Assembly (NCBI RefSeq): GCF_031458235.1
Contig: NZ_JAVDYB010000001.1
Span: 1,943,001-2,007,000, forward strand
Reading direction: 5' to 3'
Length of the DNA stretch: 64,000 nucleotides
Origin: Catenuloplanes atrovinosus
GTDB taxonomy: Bacteria; Actinomycetota; Actinomycetes; Mycobacteriales; Micromonosporaceae
In this document: positions 33,839 to 40,831 of the stretch, one piece after another
How positions within the stretch are numbered: position 1 is the first letter of the stretch
How the letters are laid out: each line of letters begins with the position of its first letter
Program-made: the position numbers and the translations under genes
The notes under the pieces: model-generated
What the model was told of the DNA's origin: nothing
The model's input: the letters and a program-made list of their open reading frames with translations, nothing else
Databases searched by the model: none

Positions 33839-35005
33839 ATGACAGTCGCGATCATCGGGGCCGGCGCGAGCGGCATCCTCACCGCCGCCGCGCTCCACCG
33901 CCGATGTCCGGGCCGGCCCCTGATCATGATCGACGAGCACGTGCCCGGCGGCCCGGCGTACCGCGCGCCCGAGCCGTGGCACCTGCTCAACTCGCGCGCG
34001 GCCGCGATGGGACCGGACTTCGCCGCGCCCGACCCGGAGGAGTTCCGGCCCCGGCGGGCGTACGGCGACCACCTGCGCGCGATCCTGGCCGGCACGCCGG
34101 TGGAGCTGCGCACCGACCGCGCCGTCCGGATCGGCCCCGGCCCGGTCGTGCACCTGGCGCGCGGCCGGCCGGTGCGCGCCACCGACGTGGTGCTGGCCCT
34201 CGGGCCGCCCCGGCCGGCCGTGCCCGCGTTCGTGGCCGGGCACCCGGAGCTGGTGCCGGACCCGTGGGCGCCCGGCGCGCTGGACGCGATCGACCCGGAC
34301 CGGCCGGTCGTCATCGCCGGCACCGGGCTGACCGCGGTCGACGTGGCGCTCACGCTGCTGCGCCGGAACCGCGCCGCGCCGGTCGTCATGGTCTCCCGCC
34401 GCGGCCTGCTGCCCCGGGTCCACGAGGCGGTACGGCCGGAGCCCGCGCCGGTCGGCGAGCTGGTCGCGCGCGCCCGGTCGCCGCGGTCACTCGTCCGGGG
34501 GATTCGGGAGCTGGCGGCCCGGCACCCGGGCGGCTGGCAGGCGGTGGTGGACGCGGTGCGGCCGCACGCGAACGCGCTGTGGGCCGCGGCGAGCGACGCG
34601 GACCGGGAACGCTTCCTGCGGCACTGCGCCCGGCACTGGGACGTGCACCGGCACCGGATGCCCCCGGCGGTCGCGGCGGACCTCGCCCGGTTCCGGGACA
34701 GCGGTGCGCTGCTCGTCCGTACCGTGGCGGGTTTTGATCGTGGGAACGCGCAGGTGGTGAGCGCGGCCGGGCCCGGGCGGCTGCCGGAGGCCGCGGACCC
34801 GCTGATCGGCGCGCTGATCGCGGACGGGCTGGCGCGCGCCGGGCCGTACGGGCTGGGACTGGACGTGGCGGCGCCGCTGTGGGTGGTGGGGCCGCTGCGG
34901 CGCGGGCGGCTCTGGGAGACCACCGCGATCCCGGAGATCCGCGACCAGGCCGAGGAGGTCGCGCTGCGGCTCGATCAGGCGTACGTATCGGGCGTCGCCG
35001 CCTGA
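33839..35005 (+). CDS. FAD/NAD(P)-binding flavoprotein
   Basis: A 388-residue flavoprotein. The N-terminal dinucleotide-binding motif VAIIGAGASGILTAAAL binds FAD. PGGPAYRAPEPWHLLNSRAAAMGPDF is typical of the NAD_binding_9 type family (HcnB/YdhS-like). A second nucleotide-binding stretch, PVVIAGTGLTAVDVALTLLRR, should bind NAD(P)H. VSRRGLLPRVHEA follows. Members are monooxygenase-like or act with siderophore and metal metabolism; the substrate is unknown. It sits 32 bases upstream of an acyl-CoA dehydrogenase-like gene, which has its own promoter-like box. No clear ribosome binding site precedes the ATG. Confidence 0.82.
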   Translation: MTVAIIGAGASGILTAAALHRRCPGRPLIMIDEHVPGGPAYRAPEPWHLLNSRAAAMGPDFAAPDPEEFRPRRAYGDHLRAILAGTPVELRTDRAVRIGPGPVVHLARGRPVRATDVVLALGPPRPAVPAFVAGHPELVPDPWAPGALDAIDPDRPVVIAGTGLTAVDVALTLLRRNRAAPVVMVSRRGLLPRVHEAVRPEPAPVGELVARARSPRSLVRGIRELAARHPGGWQAVVDAVRPHANALWAAASDADRERFLRHCARHWDVHRHRMPPAVAADLARFRDSGALLVRTVAGFDRGNAQVVSAAGPGRLPEAADPLIGALIADGLARAGPYGLGLDVAAPLWVVGPLRRGRLWETTAIPEIRDQAEEVALRLDQAYVSGVAA

Positions 35006-35025
35006 TCCTGGCATAACGGAACCGC

Positions 35026-35031
35026 TACGTT
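35026..35031 (+). promoter_or_regulatory. -10 box, leaderless start
   Basis: TACGTT lies six bases before the ATG at 35038, with no ribosome binding site between. Confidence 0.5.
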
Positions 35032-35037
35032 AGCGGT

Positions 35038-36051
35038 ATGACTGATGCGGCGACCATGCGCTCCCGGGCGGAACAGCTTGCCGAGGAGATGTTCCTGCCG
35101 GCGGCGGCCGAGGTGGACCGGGCCGGGCGGGTGCCGCAGTCGCACCTGGACCTGCTGCGGCGGTTCGGTTTCTACGGCGTGGCGGCCCCGGCCGAGCTCG
35201 GCGGCCTCGGCATGGAGGACATGGCCACGGCCGCCTACCTGCTGGAGACGCTGGCGAGCGGCTGCCTGACCACCACACTGGTCTGGATGCAGCACCACGG
35301 CGTGGTGCTCGGCGCCGCCGCGAGCCGCACGCCCGGCCTGCGCGACACGTGGCTGCGGCGGCTGGCCGACGGCGACGTGCGCGGCGGCGTCGCACTCGCC
35401 GGCCTGCGCCCCGGCGGCGAGGGCATGCGGGTGCGGCGGGCCGACGACGGCGGGTACGTGCTGGACGGCGAGGTGCCGTGGGTCAGCGGCTGGGACATGA
35501 TCGACGTGGTGCAGGCCGGCGCGCGCGACGACGCCGGCAACGCCTGCTTCCTGCTGGTCGACGCGGTGCCGTCGGCCACGCTGAGCGGCACCGTGCAGGA
35601 CCTGTCCGCGCTGCGCGCCAGCCGGACCGCGGTGCTGCGCTTCACCGGCCACGCCGTGCCCGCGGACCGGCTGATGCACACGCTGCCGTACGACTCGTGG
35701 GCGCGCACCGAGGCCAGCGGCTCCGCGCTCAACGGCTTCCTCGCGCTGGGCGTGGTGCGCCGCTGCTGTGCGCTGCTCGGCCCGTCGTCACTCGACGCGG
35801 AACTGGAGGCGGCCCGCGCCGCGCTGCTCGCCGCCGACCCGGAGAAGACGCCGGCCGCCCGCGCCACCGCGTCCGAGCTGGCCGTGCGCGCCGCCACCAC
35901 GCTGATCGTGCACCGCGGGTCCCGGGGTGGGCTGCGCGGCGACCACCCGGAGCGGTTGCTGCGCGAGGCCGGGATGCTGCTGGTCTACGGCACGCGCCCG
36001 CTGATCCGCGACGAACTGCTGTCCCGCCTGGCTCGCGGTCTCACCCCGTGA
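35038..36051 (+). CDS. Short acyl-CoA dehydrogenase-like protein
   Basis: A 337-residue protein of the acyl-CoA dehydrogenase fold. The N-terminal helical domain (LDLLRRFGFYGVAAPAELGGLGMED) and the middle beta domain (GGVALAGLRPGGEGM, YVLDGEVPWVSGWDMIDVVQAGA, LMHTLPYDSW) are present. The C-terminal helical domain is short and lacks an obvious catalytic Glu, ending HRGSRGGLRGDHPERLLREAG. Typical members are 380 residues or more. It may be a flavin-dependent enzyme with altered chemistry or a degenerate copy. The start is probably leaderless. Its last 11 bases overlap the end of the convergent spermidine-synthase-like gene. Confidence 0.8.
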   Translation: MTDAATMRSRAEQLAEEMFLPAAAEVDRAGRVPQSHLDLLRRFGFYGVAAPAELGGLGMEDMATAAYLLETLASGCLTTTLVWMQHHGVVLGAAASRTPGLRDTWLRRLADGDVRGGVALAGLRPGGEGMRVRRADDGGYVLDGEVPWVSGWDMIDVVQAGARDDAGNACFLLVDAVPSATLSGTVQDLSALRASRTAVLRFTGHAVPADRLMHTLPYDSWARTEASGSALNGFLALGVVRRCCALLGPSSLDAELEAARAALLAADPEKTPAARATASELAVRAATTLIVHRGSRGGLRGDHPERLLREAGMLLVYGTRPLIRDELLSRLARGLTP

Positions 36052-36865
36052 CGATCGGGTCGTCCAGCGGTGCGGCGCCGCCGGTGAACCCGGCCAGGGC
36101 GTCGCCGCCGATCACCCGGCCCGGCTCCGGGTCGCGCTCCGCCAGCGCGGCCAGCCGGTCCACCGGGATTCGCCGCTCGGACATCCCGGCGACCAGCACC
36201 GTGTTCCCGTACTTCCGGCCGCGCAGCATGCCCGCCTCGCCGATCACGCACACGTCCGGCAGCACCGCGGCCAGCGTCGCCGCCAGCACCCGCGTCCGGG
36301 CCAGCGGCGGCACGTCCACCACGTTCACCGCGAGCAGCCCGTCCGGCCGCAGCACCCGGCTCGCCTCGCGCACGAACCCGGTGCCGGCGATGCTGCGCGG
36401 CATGCGGGCCGCCTGGTACACATCCGCGACGACCAGGTCGAACTCGTCGTCCGGCAGGCTCTCCAGCGTTTCCCGCGCGTCGCCGAGCAGCACCGTCACG
36501 CCGGCGTCCTCGGGCAGCGGCAGCCGCTCCCAGATCAGCGCCATCAGCAGCTCGTCCCGGTCGACCACGGTCTGCACCGACCCGGGCCGGGTGGCCGCGA
36601 CGAACCGCGGCAGGCTCAGCGCGCCGCCGCCCAGGTGCAGCACGCGCAGCGGTGCGCCCGGCTCCGCCGCCGTGTCCACCACGGTCACCAGCCGCCGCAT
36701 GTAGTCGAACTTCATCCGCGTCGGATCGCCGACGTCGACGTACGACTGAGGGACGCCGTCCACCGTCAGCGTCCACGCGCCCGGCGCCGTCGCGTCCGGA
36801 ACCAGCTCCGCGAGGCCGAACCCGGTCGGCATCGCCACCCCCGCGGCGGGATCAGGCAGATTCAC
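36041..36865 (-). CDS. Spermidine synthase-like aminopropyltransferase
   Basis: A 274-residue Rossmann-fold protein of the spermidine synthase superfamily. It has SYVDVGDPTRMKFDYMRRLVTVVD (the family's N-terminal hairpin), VLHLGGGALSLPRFVA (motif I), QTVVDRDELLMAL, VLLGDARETLESLPDDEFDLVVADVYQAARMP and LAVNVVDVPPLARTRVLAATLA. The usual catalytic DxxDP pocket is replaced by VADVYQ, so polyamine synthesis is not certain; many actinobacterial paralogues have unknown substrates. The GTG start is leaderless-like (TAGGTT six bases upstream). No speD or other polyamine gene is close by. Confidence 0.85.
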   Translation of the reverse strand: MNLPDPAAGVAMPTGFGLAELVPDATAPGAWTLTVDGVPQSYVDVGDPTRMKFDYMRRLVTVVDTAAEPGAPLRVLHLGGGALSLPRFVAATRPGSVQTVVDRDELLMALIWERLPLPEDAGVTVLLGDARETLESLPDDEFDLVVADVYQAARMPRSIAGTGFVREASRVLRPDGLLAVNVVDVPPLARTRVLAATLAAVLPDVCVIGEAGMLRGRKYGNTVLVAGMSERRIPVDRLAALAERDPEPGRVIGGDALAGFTGGAAPLDDPIVTG

Positions 36866-36871
36866 GCCCCA

Positions 36872-36877
36872 AACCTA
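36872..36877 (-). promoter_or_regulatory. -10 box, leaderless start
   Basis: Minus-strand TAGGTT lies six bases before the GTG at 36865. Confidence 0.5.
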
Positions 36878-36887
36878 CGCCCACGCG

Positions 36888-36915
36888 AAGGGGCCGGCGA
36901 ACCCGCCGGCCCCTT
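36888..36915 (-). terminator. Hairpin after the 65-residue gene
   Basis: AAGGGGCCGGCG and CGCCGGCCCCTT form a perfect 12-bp stem with a 4-base loop, 11 bases past the stop of the small gene and just upstream of the next promoter. Confidence 0.7.
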
Positions 36916-36926
36916 GCTCCATGCCG

Positions 36927-37124
36927 TCACTCGGAGGGCTGCGGCGCCTCGCAGTTCACCTTCGGGTTGAGGCCCACGTAGTTGAGCGGCCCCGCCACGA
37001 TCGTCACCGCGGTCGTCGAGACCTCCGCACAGTTGTCCGCGTCATTGGCGAAGTACCCCCGCTGCCCCGCCGCGAGGACACCGATGATCAGCCAGATGAT
37101 GATGACGACCGCTCCGATACGCAC
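36927..37124 (-). CDS. Small membrane protein, 65 residues
   Basis: A 65-residue peptide with one N-terminal hydrophobic segment (IGAVVIIIWLIIGVLAAGQ) and a short extracytoplasmic tail with two cysteines (DNCAEVST, KVNCEAPQ) around TIVAGPLNYVGLNPK. The tail motif VAGPLNYVGLNPK looks conserved among actinobacterial hypotheticals I recall. The gene is real rather than a chance frame: the GTG has a strong AGGAGG ribosome binding site six bases upstream, and a clean terminator follows. The two cysteines may form a disulphide outside the cell. Function unknown. Confidence 0.8.
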   Translation of the reverse strand: MRIGAVVIIIWLIIGVLAAGQRGYFANDADNCAEVSTTAVTIVAGPLNYVGLNPKVNCEAPQPSE

Positions 37125-37339
37125 GCCAGCCTCCTATGTAGAAAACGGGGCGTTCTCGCCCCCGCCATGTCCGTGGTGTGATATGGAGGTCTCTACCCAA
37201 CCGTGCTCCGCGCTACACGAACCTTCCTCGGGCTCGGACGGGCGATCTTCCGGCCCGGGCCCGGTGCGGCCGGCGCGCCCCGCCGGTGGACCGGACACCT
37301 CGCGCACCGCGCCGCGCGTCCGCAGAATTGAACCAGCCT

Positions 37340-37355
37340 CCTAGGATGACCTAGG
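37340..37355. promoter_or_regulatory. Paired CCTAGG sites
   Basis: Two copies of the self-complementary CCTAGG are separated by four bases (ATGA). CTAG is rare in this kind of genome, so the pair may be a dimeric protein-binding site. Its target gene is unclear. Confidence 0.25.
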
Positions 37356-37359
37356 GGTG

Positions 37360-37374
37360 GTGCCGGACCGGCAC
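37360..37374 (-). terminator. Short hairpin after the HPt gene
   Basis: GTGCCG and CGGCAC form a perfect 6-bp stem around a 3-base loop, 26 bases past the HPt stop. Confidence 0.4.
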
Positions 37375-37399
37375 GGGGCGCCCCGGCGCCGCGCTCGGC

Positions 37400-37789
37400 T
37401 CACGCCGGTGGTGCGGTGGAGAGGCGGTGGGCGGCGGCGGTGAGCAGGGGGCGCACGGCATCGGATTCGGTGCGGAGGGCGGTGATGGAGCCGGCGGCGG
37501 GGCGGTGGCCGGCGCGGAGTTCGTCCTCGAGCGCGCCCGCCAGAACCGCCAGGCCGTCCGCGCCGATGTTGGAGGCCGAGCCGCGCAGGGCGTGTGCGGC
37601 GACGCGGGCCGGGGCGAGGTCGTCCGCGGCCAGCGTGGTCTCGAGGTGGTCGAGCATGGCGGGTACCTTGCGGAGGAAGTTGCCGAGCAGGCGGATCATC
37701 AGCTCACGCTCGGCGGGGGAGGGGTCCGGGCCGGCGATGTCCAGCAGCCGCTCCCGCACCGCGGTCTCGCGGGCCTCGACGTCGCTCAT
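37400..37789 (-). CDS. Histidine phosphotransfer (HPt) domain protein
   Basis: A 129-residue protein that consists essentially of one HPt domain: FLRKVPAMLDHLETTLAADDLAPARVAAHALRGSASNIGADGL contains the phospho-accepting histidine in AAHALRGSASNIGA. It would relay phosphate between a receiver and an output receiver. It is freestanding here, with no hybrid kinase next to it; the orphan PAS/GAF kinase at 20.6 kb lacks a receiver, so the partner lies elsewhere. ATG 37789 is chosen by domain length. The far longer open frame upstream is a shadow of other genes. Confidence 0.85.
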   Translation of the reverse strand: MSDVEARETAVRERLLDIAGPDPSPAERELMIRLLGNFLRKVPAMLDHLETTLAADDLAPARVAAHALRGSASNIGADGLAVLAGALEDELRAGHRPAAGSITALRTESDAVRPLLTAAAHRLSTAPPA

Positions 37790-37878
37790 CACGGTACGCG
37801 GCGGGCCGTCACGGTGTGGGCCATGGCAAGCGTCGCACCTCCTCGTCCGAGGCCCATCGGACGGCGAGGGGACCCGGA

Positions 37879-38388
37879 TTAGGAATCCCGGCTCATCGTC
37901 ACGCGCGGCCAGCGGTCCAGCCCGCGTGCGGCCTCGGCGGCCCGGATCGCGGCCAGGCCGGGCGTCAGCGCCCCCGGCGGTACGACGGTGAAGCCCAGCC
38001 GCGCGTAGTACGGCGCGTTCCACGGCACCTCCGCGAACGTGGTCAGCGTGGTGTGCCGGGCGCCCCAGGAGCGGCCCCACGCCGTACACGTGGAGATCAG
38101 CGCGGCACCGAGACGCCGGCCGGCCCAGGCCGGGTGCACGCTCACCTGCCCGACGTGCGCGGTGCCGTCGACGCGGTCGGCCAGCAGGTACGCGACCGGC
38201 GTGCGGCCGTCGACCGCCACCCAGGCGCGCCCGTCCTGCTGGTGAGCGGCGTATTCGGCCGGCGACGGCGGCGCATCGGCCGCGATGTCGTGCATGTCGA
38301 TGCGAGCGAAAGCGGCGCCCGCGGCGACCTCGATCGATGGCAGAAGCGGCAGGTCGGCTGCGGTGGCGAGGCGGATCACGGGCTCCAC
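37879..38388 (-). CDS. GNAT family N-acetyltransferase
   Basis: A 169-residue GNAT protein: VEPVIRLATAADLPLLPSIE opens the fold, HVGQVSVHPAWAGRRLGAAL is the acetyl-CoA-binding motif A, and TTFAEVPWNAPYYARLGF is motif B. The acceptor is unknown. GTG 38388 is preferred over ATG 38436 because TACCGT lies exactly seven bases upstream of it, matching the leaderless pattern in this window, and because the family starts at this point. It diverges from the secreted metalloprotease at 38484. Confidence 0.85.
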   Translation of the reverse strand: MEPVIRLATAADLPLLPSIEVAAGAAFARIDMHDIAADAPPSPAEYAAHQQDGRAWVAVDGRTPVAYLLADRVDGTAHVGQVSVHPAWAGRRLGAALISTCTAWGRSWGARHTTLTTFAEVPWNAPYYARLGFTVVPPGALTPGLAAIRAAEAARGLDRWPRVTMSRDS

Positions 38389-38395
38389 GGCGGGA

Positions 38396-38401
38396 ACGGT
38401 A
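38396..38401 (-). promoter_or_regulatory. -10 box, leaderless start
   Basis: Minus-strand TACCGT lies seven bases before the GTG at 38388. Confidence 0.4.
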
Positions 38402-38483
38402 GCGCCGGAACGGGACAGCGGGAATCGAATAACCATGCCTACGCTGACTCCCGGTCCAGTGTCCCGCGTCTATGGGAGGCGTA

Positions 38484-40430
38484 GTGAACGCACGCACAAC
38501 CCTGCGCAAGACCGCACCGCCACTGCTCGTCCTCGCCCTGGCCGTCACCGTGGCGGCTCCCGCACCGGCCCAGGCCGAACCACCGGCGCCGGGCAAGAAC
38601 CTGACCGCGACCGGTGCGAACCCGTACCTGTCGATCGGCGGGAAGACCCCGCTGGGTGCGCGCGGCGCGTCCGGCCTGACGTTCGGCCTGGACGGCAGGG
38701 TGACCAGCACCGAGGTCGCCGCCTGGCAGCGCGTGATGGCCACCGGCACGACCGCGGCCGGCGCCCGGCCGGGTGGCGGCGGGGCGTACTCGGAGCGCGA
38801 GCCGGCCACGGTTCGCGGCCGCAACGACACGCGGCCGGAGTTCATCCGGGGCGTCGGCTCCGGGCGGCACGAGTCCGGCTCGTTCACGATCGGTGGCACG
38901 CTCGCGTCCGAGGTCCCGCCGCGGGTGCCGCTGGCGCCGCCGGCCGAGGACGACGGCGCGATCCCGCTGGCCACGGACACCGGCATCGCGGCGCAGCAGC
39001 GCGCGGTCACCACCAGCGGCACGATCGGCGACGGCCCGCACGGCGCGGCCGGCACCGGCACCGGCGACTTCGACTTCTACCGGCTGACCGGCCGGGCGGG
39101 CGAGGTCGTGACCGCGGACGTGGACACGCCGGGCGGGGTGCTGGACAGCGTGGCGATCCTCTACGCGGCGGACGGCACGCTGCTCGGCGGCAACGACGAC
39201 CAGGCACCGCCGGAGGACCTCAGCAGCCTGTTCTCGATCGAGCTGCCCGCGGACGGCACGTACTACGTGGCGATCGGCGGCTGGAGCCCGCAGCTGCTCC
39301 CGGCCGATCCGAACGATCCGGCGAGCGGTCCGGGCGCGGAGTCCGAGGGGCCGTACGAGCTGCTGCTGCAGGTGGCCGTCGAGGACCGGGACTCGTACGC
39401 GGTGGACCTGGACAAGGGCGACGTGCTCGGGCTGAACGTGACCGGCGGCGCGAACACGCTGTCCATCTACGACCCGAGCGGCACGCTGGTGTTCGGCTCG
39501 CCGGGCGACCTGTCCTACATCATGCCGGCCGAGTCGGCGCTGCCGAAGGGCGGCAACGCGACCGCGGACCACATCGCCGCGGTCTCCGGCCGGCACCGGA
39601 TCGTGGTCGGGCGGGGTGCCGGCGCCTACACGGCCAACGCGCTGATCACCCGGCCGCCGGCGGAGACGCGGCCGCGGGGCACGACGCAGACGCTGCTGCT
39701 GGACACGGACGGCGCCACGATCGACCCGGACATCTTCAACGTCGGCGTGACGCCGGGCGAGCGGCCGGTGACCGGGCTCTCCGCGTTCCTGCCGAACTGG
39801 GGGCTGACCGAGGCGGATCTGCCGCGGCTGCTGGACGTGATGACGCGGACCGTGGAGACCCAGCTCAACCTGGCCCGCCGGGACGCGCGCGTGGACCAGC
39901 TGGCCGTGCGCGTGGTGACCAGCGAGGACGGTCCGGAGACCTGGGGCGCCCCGGACACCAGCCGGGTGATCATGGGCGGCACCATCGAGGAGCTGGGCAT
40001 CCCCACGGTGGGCATCGCGCAGTCGATCGACCCGGGCAACTTCGACCGGGAGGAGACCGCGATCGTGCTGCTGGACCTGCTCAGCGGCCCGGCCGGTGAC
40101 CCGGTCTCGCTGAACACGTACCTCACGCCGGCCAGCGACCGGGTCGCGTTCGTCGGCCGGGTGCTGGGCAACCTGGTCAGCCACGAGGCCGGTCACTACC
40201 TGGGCAACTGGCACCTCGCCAGCACCGACGACCAGCTGAACATCATGGACGAGGGCGGCGCCGACCCGTCGTTCTTCTTCGGTGTCGGCCCGGACCGGGT
40301 GGGCGGCACGGCGGACGACGTGTTCGCCCGCTTCGGCCCCGGCCCGTTCAGCGAGTTCGAGGGCATCCTCGGCACCGAGGACACCGCGGTCCGGACGGCC
40401 TGGGCACTGGTCAAACCCAAGGGCCGATGA
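38484..40430 (+). CDS. Secreted metzincin-like zinc metalloprotease with PPC domain
   Basis: A 648-residue exported protein. A Sec signal (KTAPPLLVLALAVTVAAPAPAQA) is followed by a region with no known domain. A bacterial pre-peptidase C-terminal-like domain comes next (DFDFYRLTGRAGEVVTADVD, LPADGTYYVAIGGW, about residues 190-300). The catalytic part is near the C terminus: HEAGHYLGNWH at 567-577 fits HExxHxxGxxH, and LNIMDEGG 13 residues later supplies the Met-turn of metzincins. The active site is thus complete. Substrate unknown. GTG 38484 follows GGGAGG by only four bases; ATG 38472 is the alternative. Confidence 0.85.
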   Translation: MNARTTLRKTAPPLLVLALAVTVAAPAPAQAEPPAPGKNLTATGANPYLSIGGKTPLGARGASGLTFGLDGRVTSTEVAAWQRVMATGTTAAGARPGGGGAYSEREPATVRGRNDTRPEFIRGVGSGRHESGSFTIGGTLASEVPPRVPLAPPAEDDGAIPLATDTGIAAQQRAVTTSGTIGDGPHGAAGTGTGDFDFYRLTGRAGEVVTADVDTPGGVLDSVAILYAADGTLLGGNDDQAPPEDLSSLFSIELPADGTYYVAIGGWSPQLLPADPNDPASGPGAESEGPYELLLQVAVEDRDSYAVDLDKGDVLGLNVTGGANTLSIYDPSGTLVFGSPGDLSYIMPAESALPKGGNATADHIAAVSGRHRIVVGRGAGAYTANALITRPPAETRPRGTTQTLLLDTDGATIDPDIFNVGVTPGERPVTGLSAFLPNWGLTEADLPRLLDVMTRTVETQLNLARRDARVDQLAVRVVTSEDGPETWGAPDTSRVIMGGTIEELGIPTVGIAQSIDPGNFDREETAIVLLDLLSGPAGDPVSLNTYLTPASDRVAFVGRVLGNLVSHEAGHYLGNWHLASTDDQLNIMDEGGADPSFFFGVGPDRVGGTADDVFARFGPGPFSEFEGILGTEDTAVRTAWALVKPKGR

Positions 40431-40438
40431 GCATCCCC

Positions 40439-40464
40439 GGGGTACGGACCCGCGTCCGTACCCC
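40439..40464. terminator. Bidirectional hairpin GGGGTACGGAC type
   Basis: GGGGTACGGAC pairs perfectly (11 bp) with GTCCGTACCCC around a 4-base loop, between convergent genes ending at 40430 and 40473. It matches the stem at 31994. Confidence 0.7.
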
Positions 40465-40472
40465 CGGGCACC

Positions 40473-40796
40473 TCAGGCGGCCGGCCAGGAGAACTCGGCG
40501 ACGCGGGAGGCCGCGACCGTGACCGTGCCGGCCTGCTCGGCCTCGCCGCGCCACACCGCGTAGCGGCCGGCCGGCAGGCTCGGGTAGACCGCGCAGTAGA
40601 GCCGCCCGTGGTTGATCAGGCGCTCGCGCACGGCCACGTGCGTGCGGGTCGCCGGGATCATGTCCAGCGGGCTGATCTCGATCTCCAGGCCCTGCTGCTC
40701 GGGGCCGGTGTAGATGACGAGCGCGCCGGTGTCCCGGCCGATGTCCAGCATGACGCTGCCGGTCTCGGACGTGCCGTAGTGATGGTGCGTGTGCAT
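40473..40796 (-). CDS. Small protein with His-rich start, downstream of DUF4331
   Basis: A 107-residue protein beginning MHTHHHYGTSETGSVMLDIG, a cluster of four histidines that may bind metal. It continues as a beta-rich domain (ALVIYTGPEQQGLEIEISPL, LPAGRYAVWRGEAEQAGTVTV). The pattern of strands and the PAGRYAVW motif resemble a small immunoglobulin-like or PEGA-type fold. A strong GAGGAG ribosome binding site lies seven bases upstream. It is the third gene of the operon with the Tat mini-protein and DUF4331, 35 bases after the latter. Function unknown; co-expression is likely. Confidence 0.8.
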   Translation of the reverse strand: MHTHHHYGTSETGSVMLDIGRDTGALVIYTGPEQQGLEIEISPLDMIPATRTHVAVRERLINHGRLYCAVYPSLPAGRYAVWRGEAEQAGTVTVAASRVAEFSWPAA

Positions 40797-40831
40797 CGCG
40801 GTGCTCCTCGACGGTACGGACGGGGGAACGG

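Noticed and set aside
37400-39061. Long 553-codon minus frame extending upstream of the HPt gene
   Set aside because: Only the last 129 codons form a domain; the rest is antisense to the metalloprotease gene and overlaps the GNAT gene.
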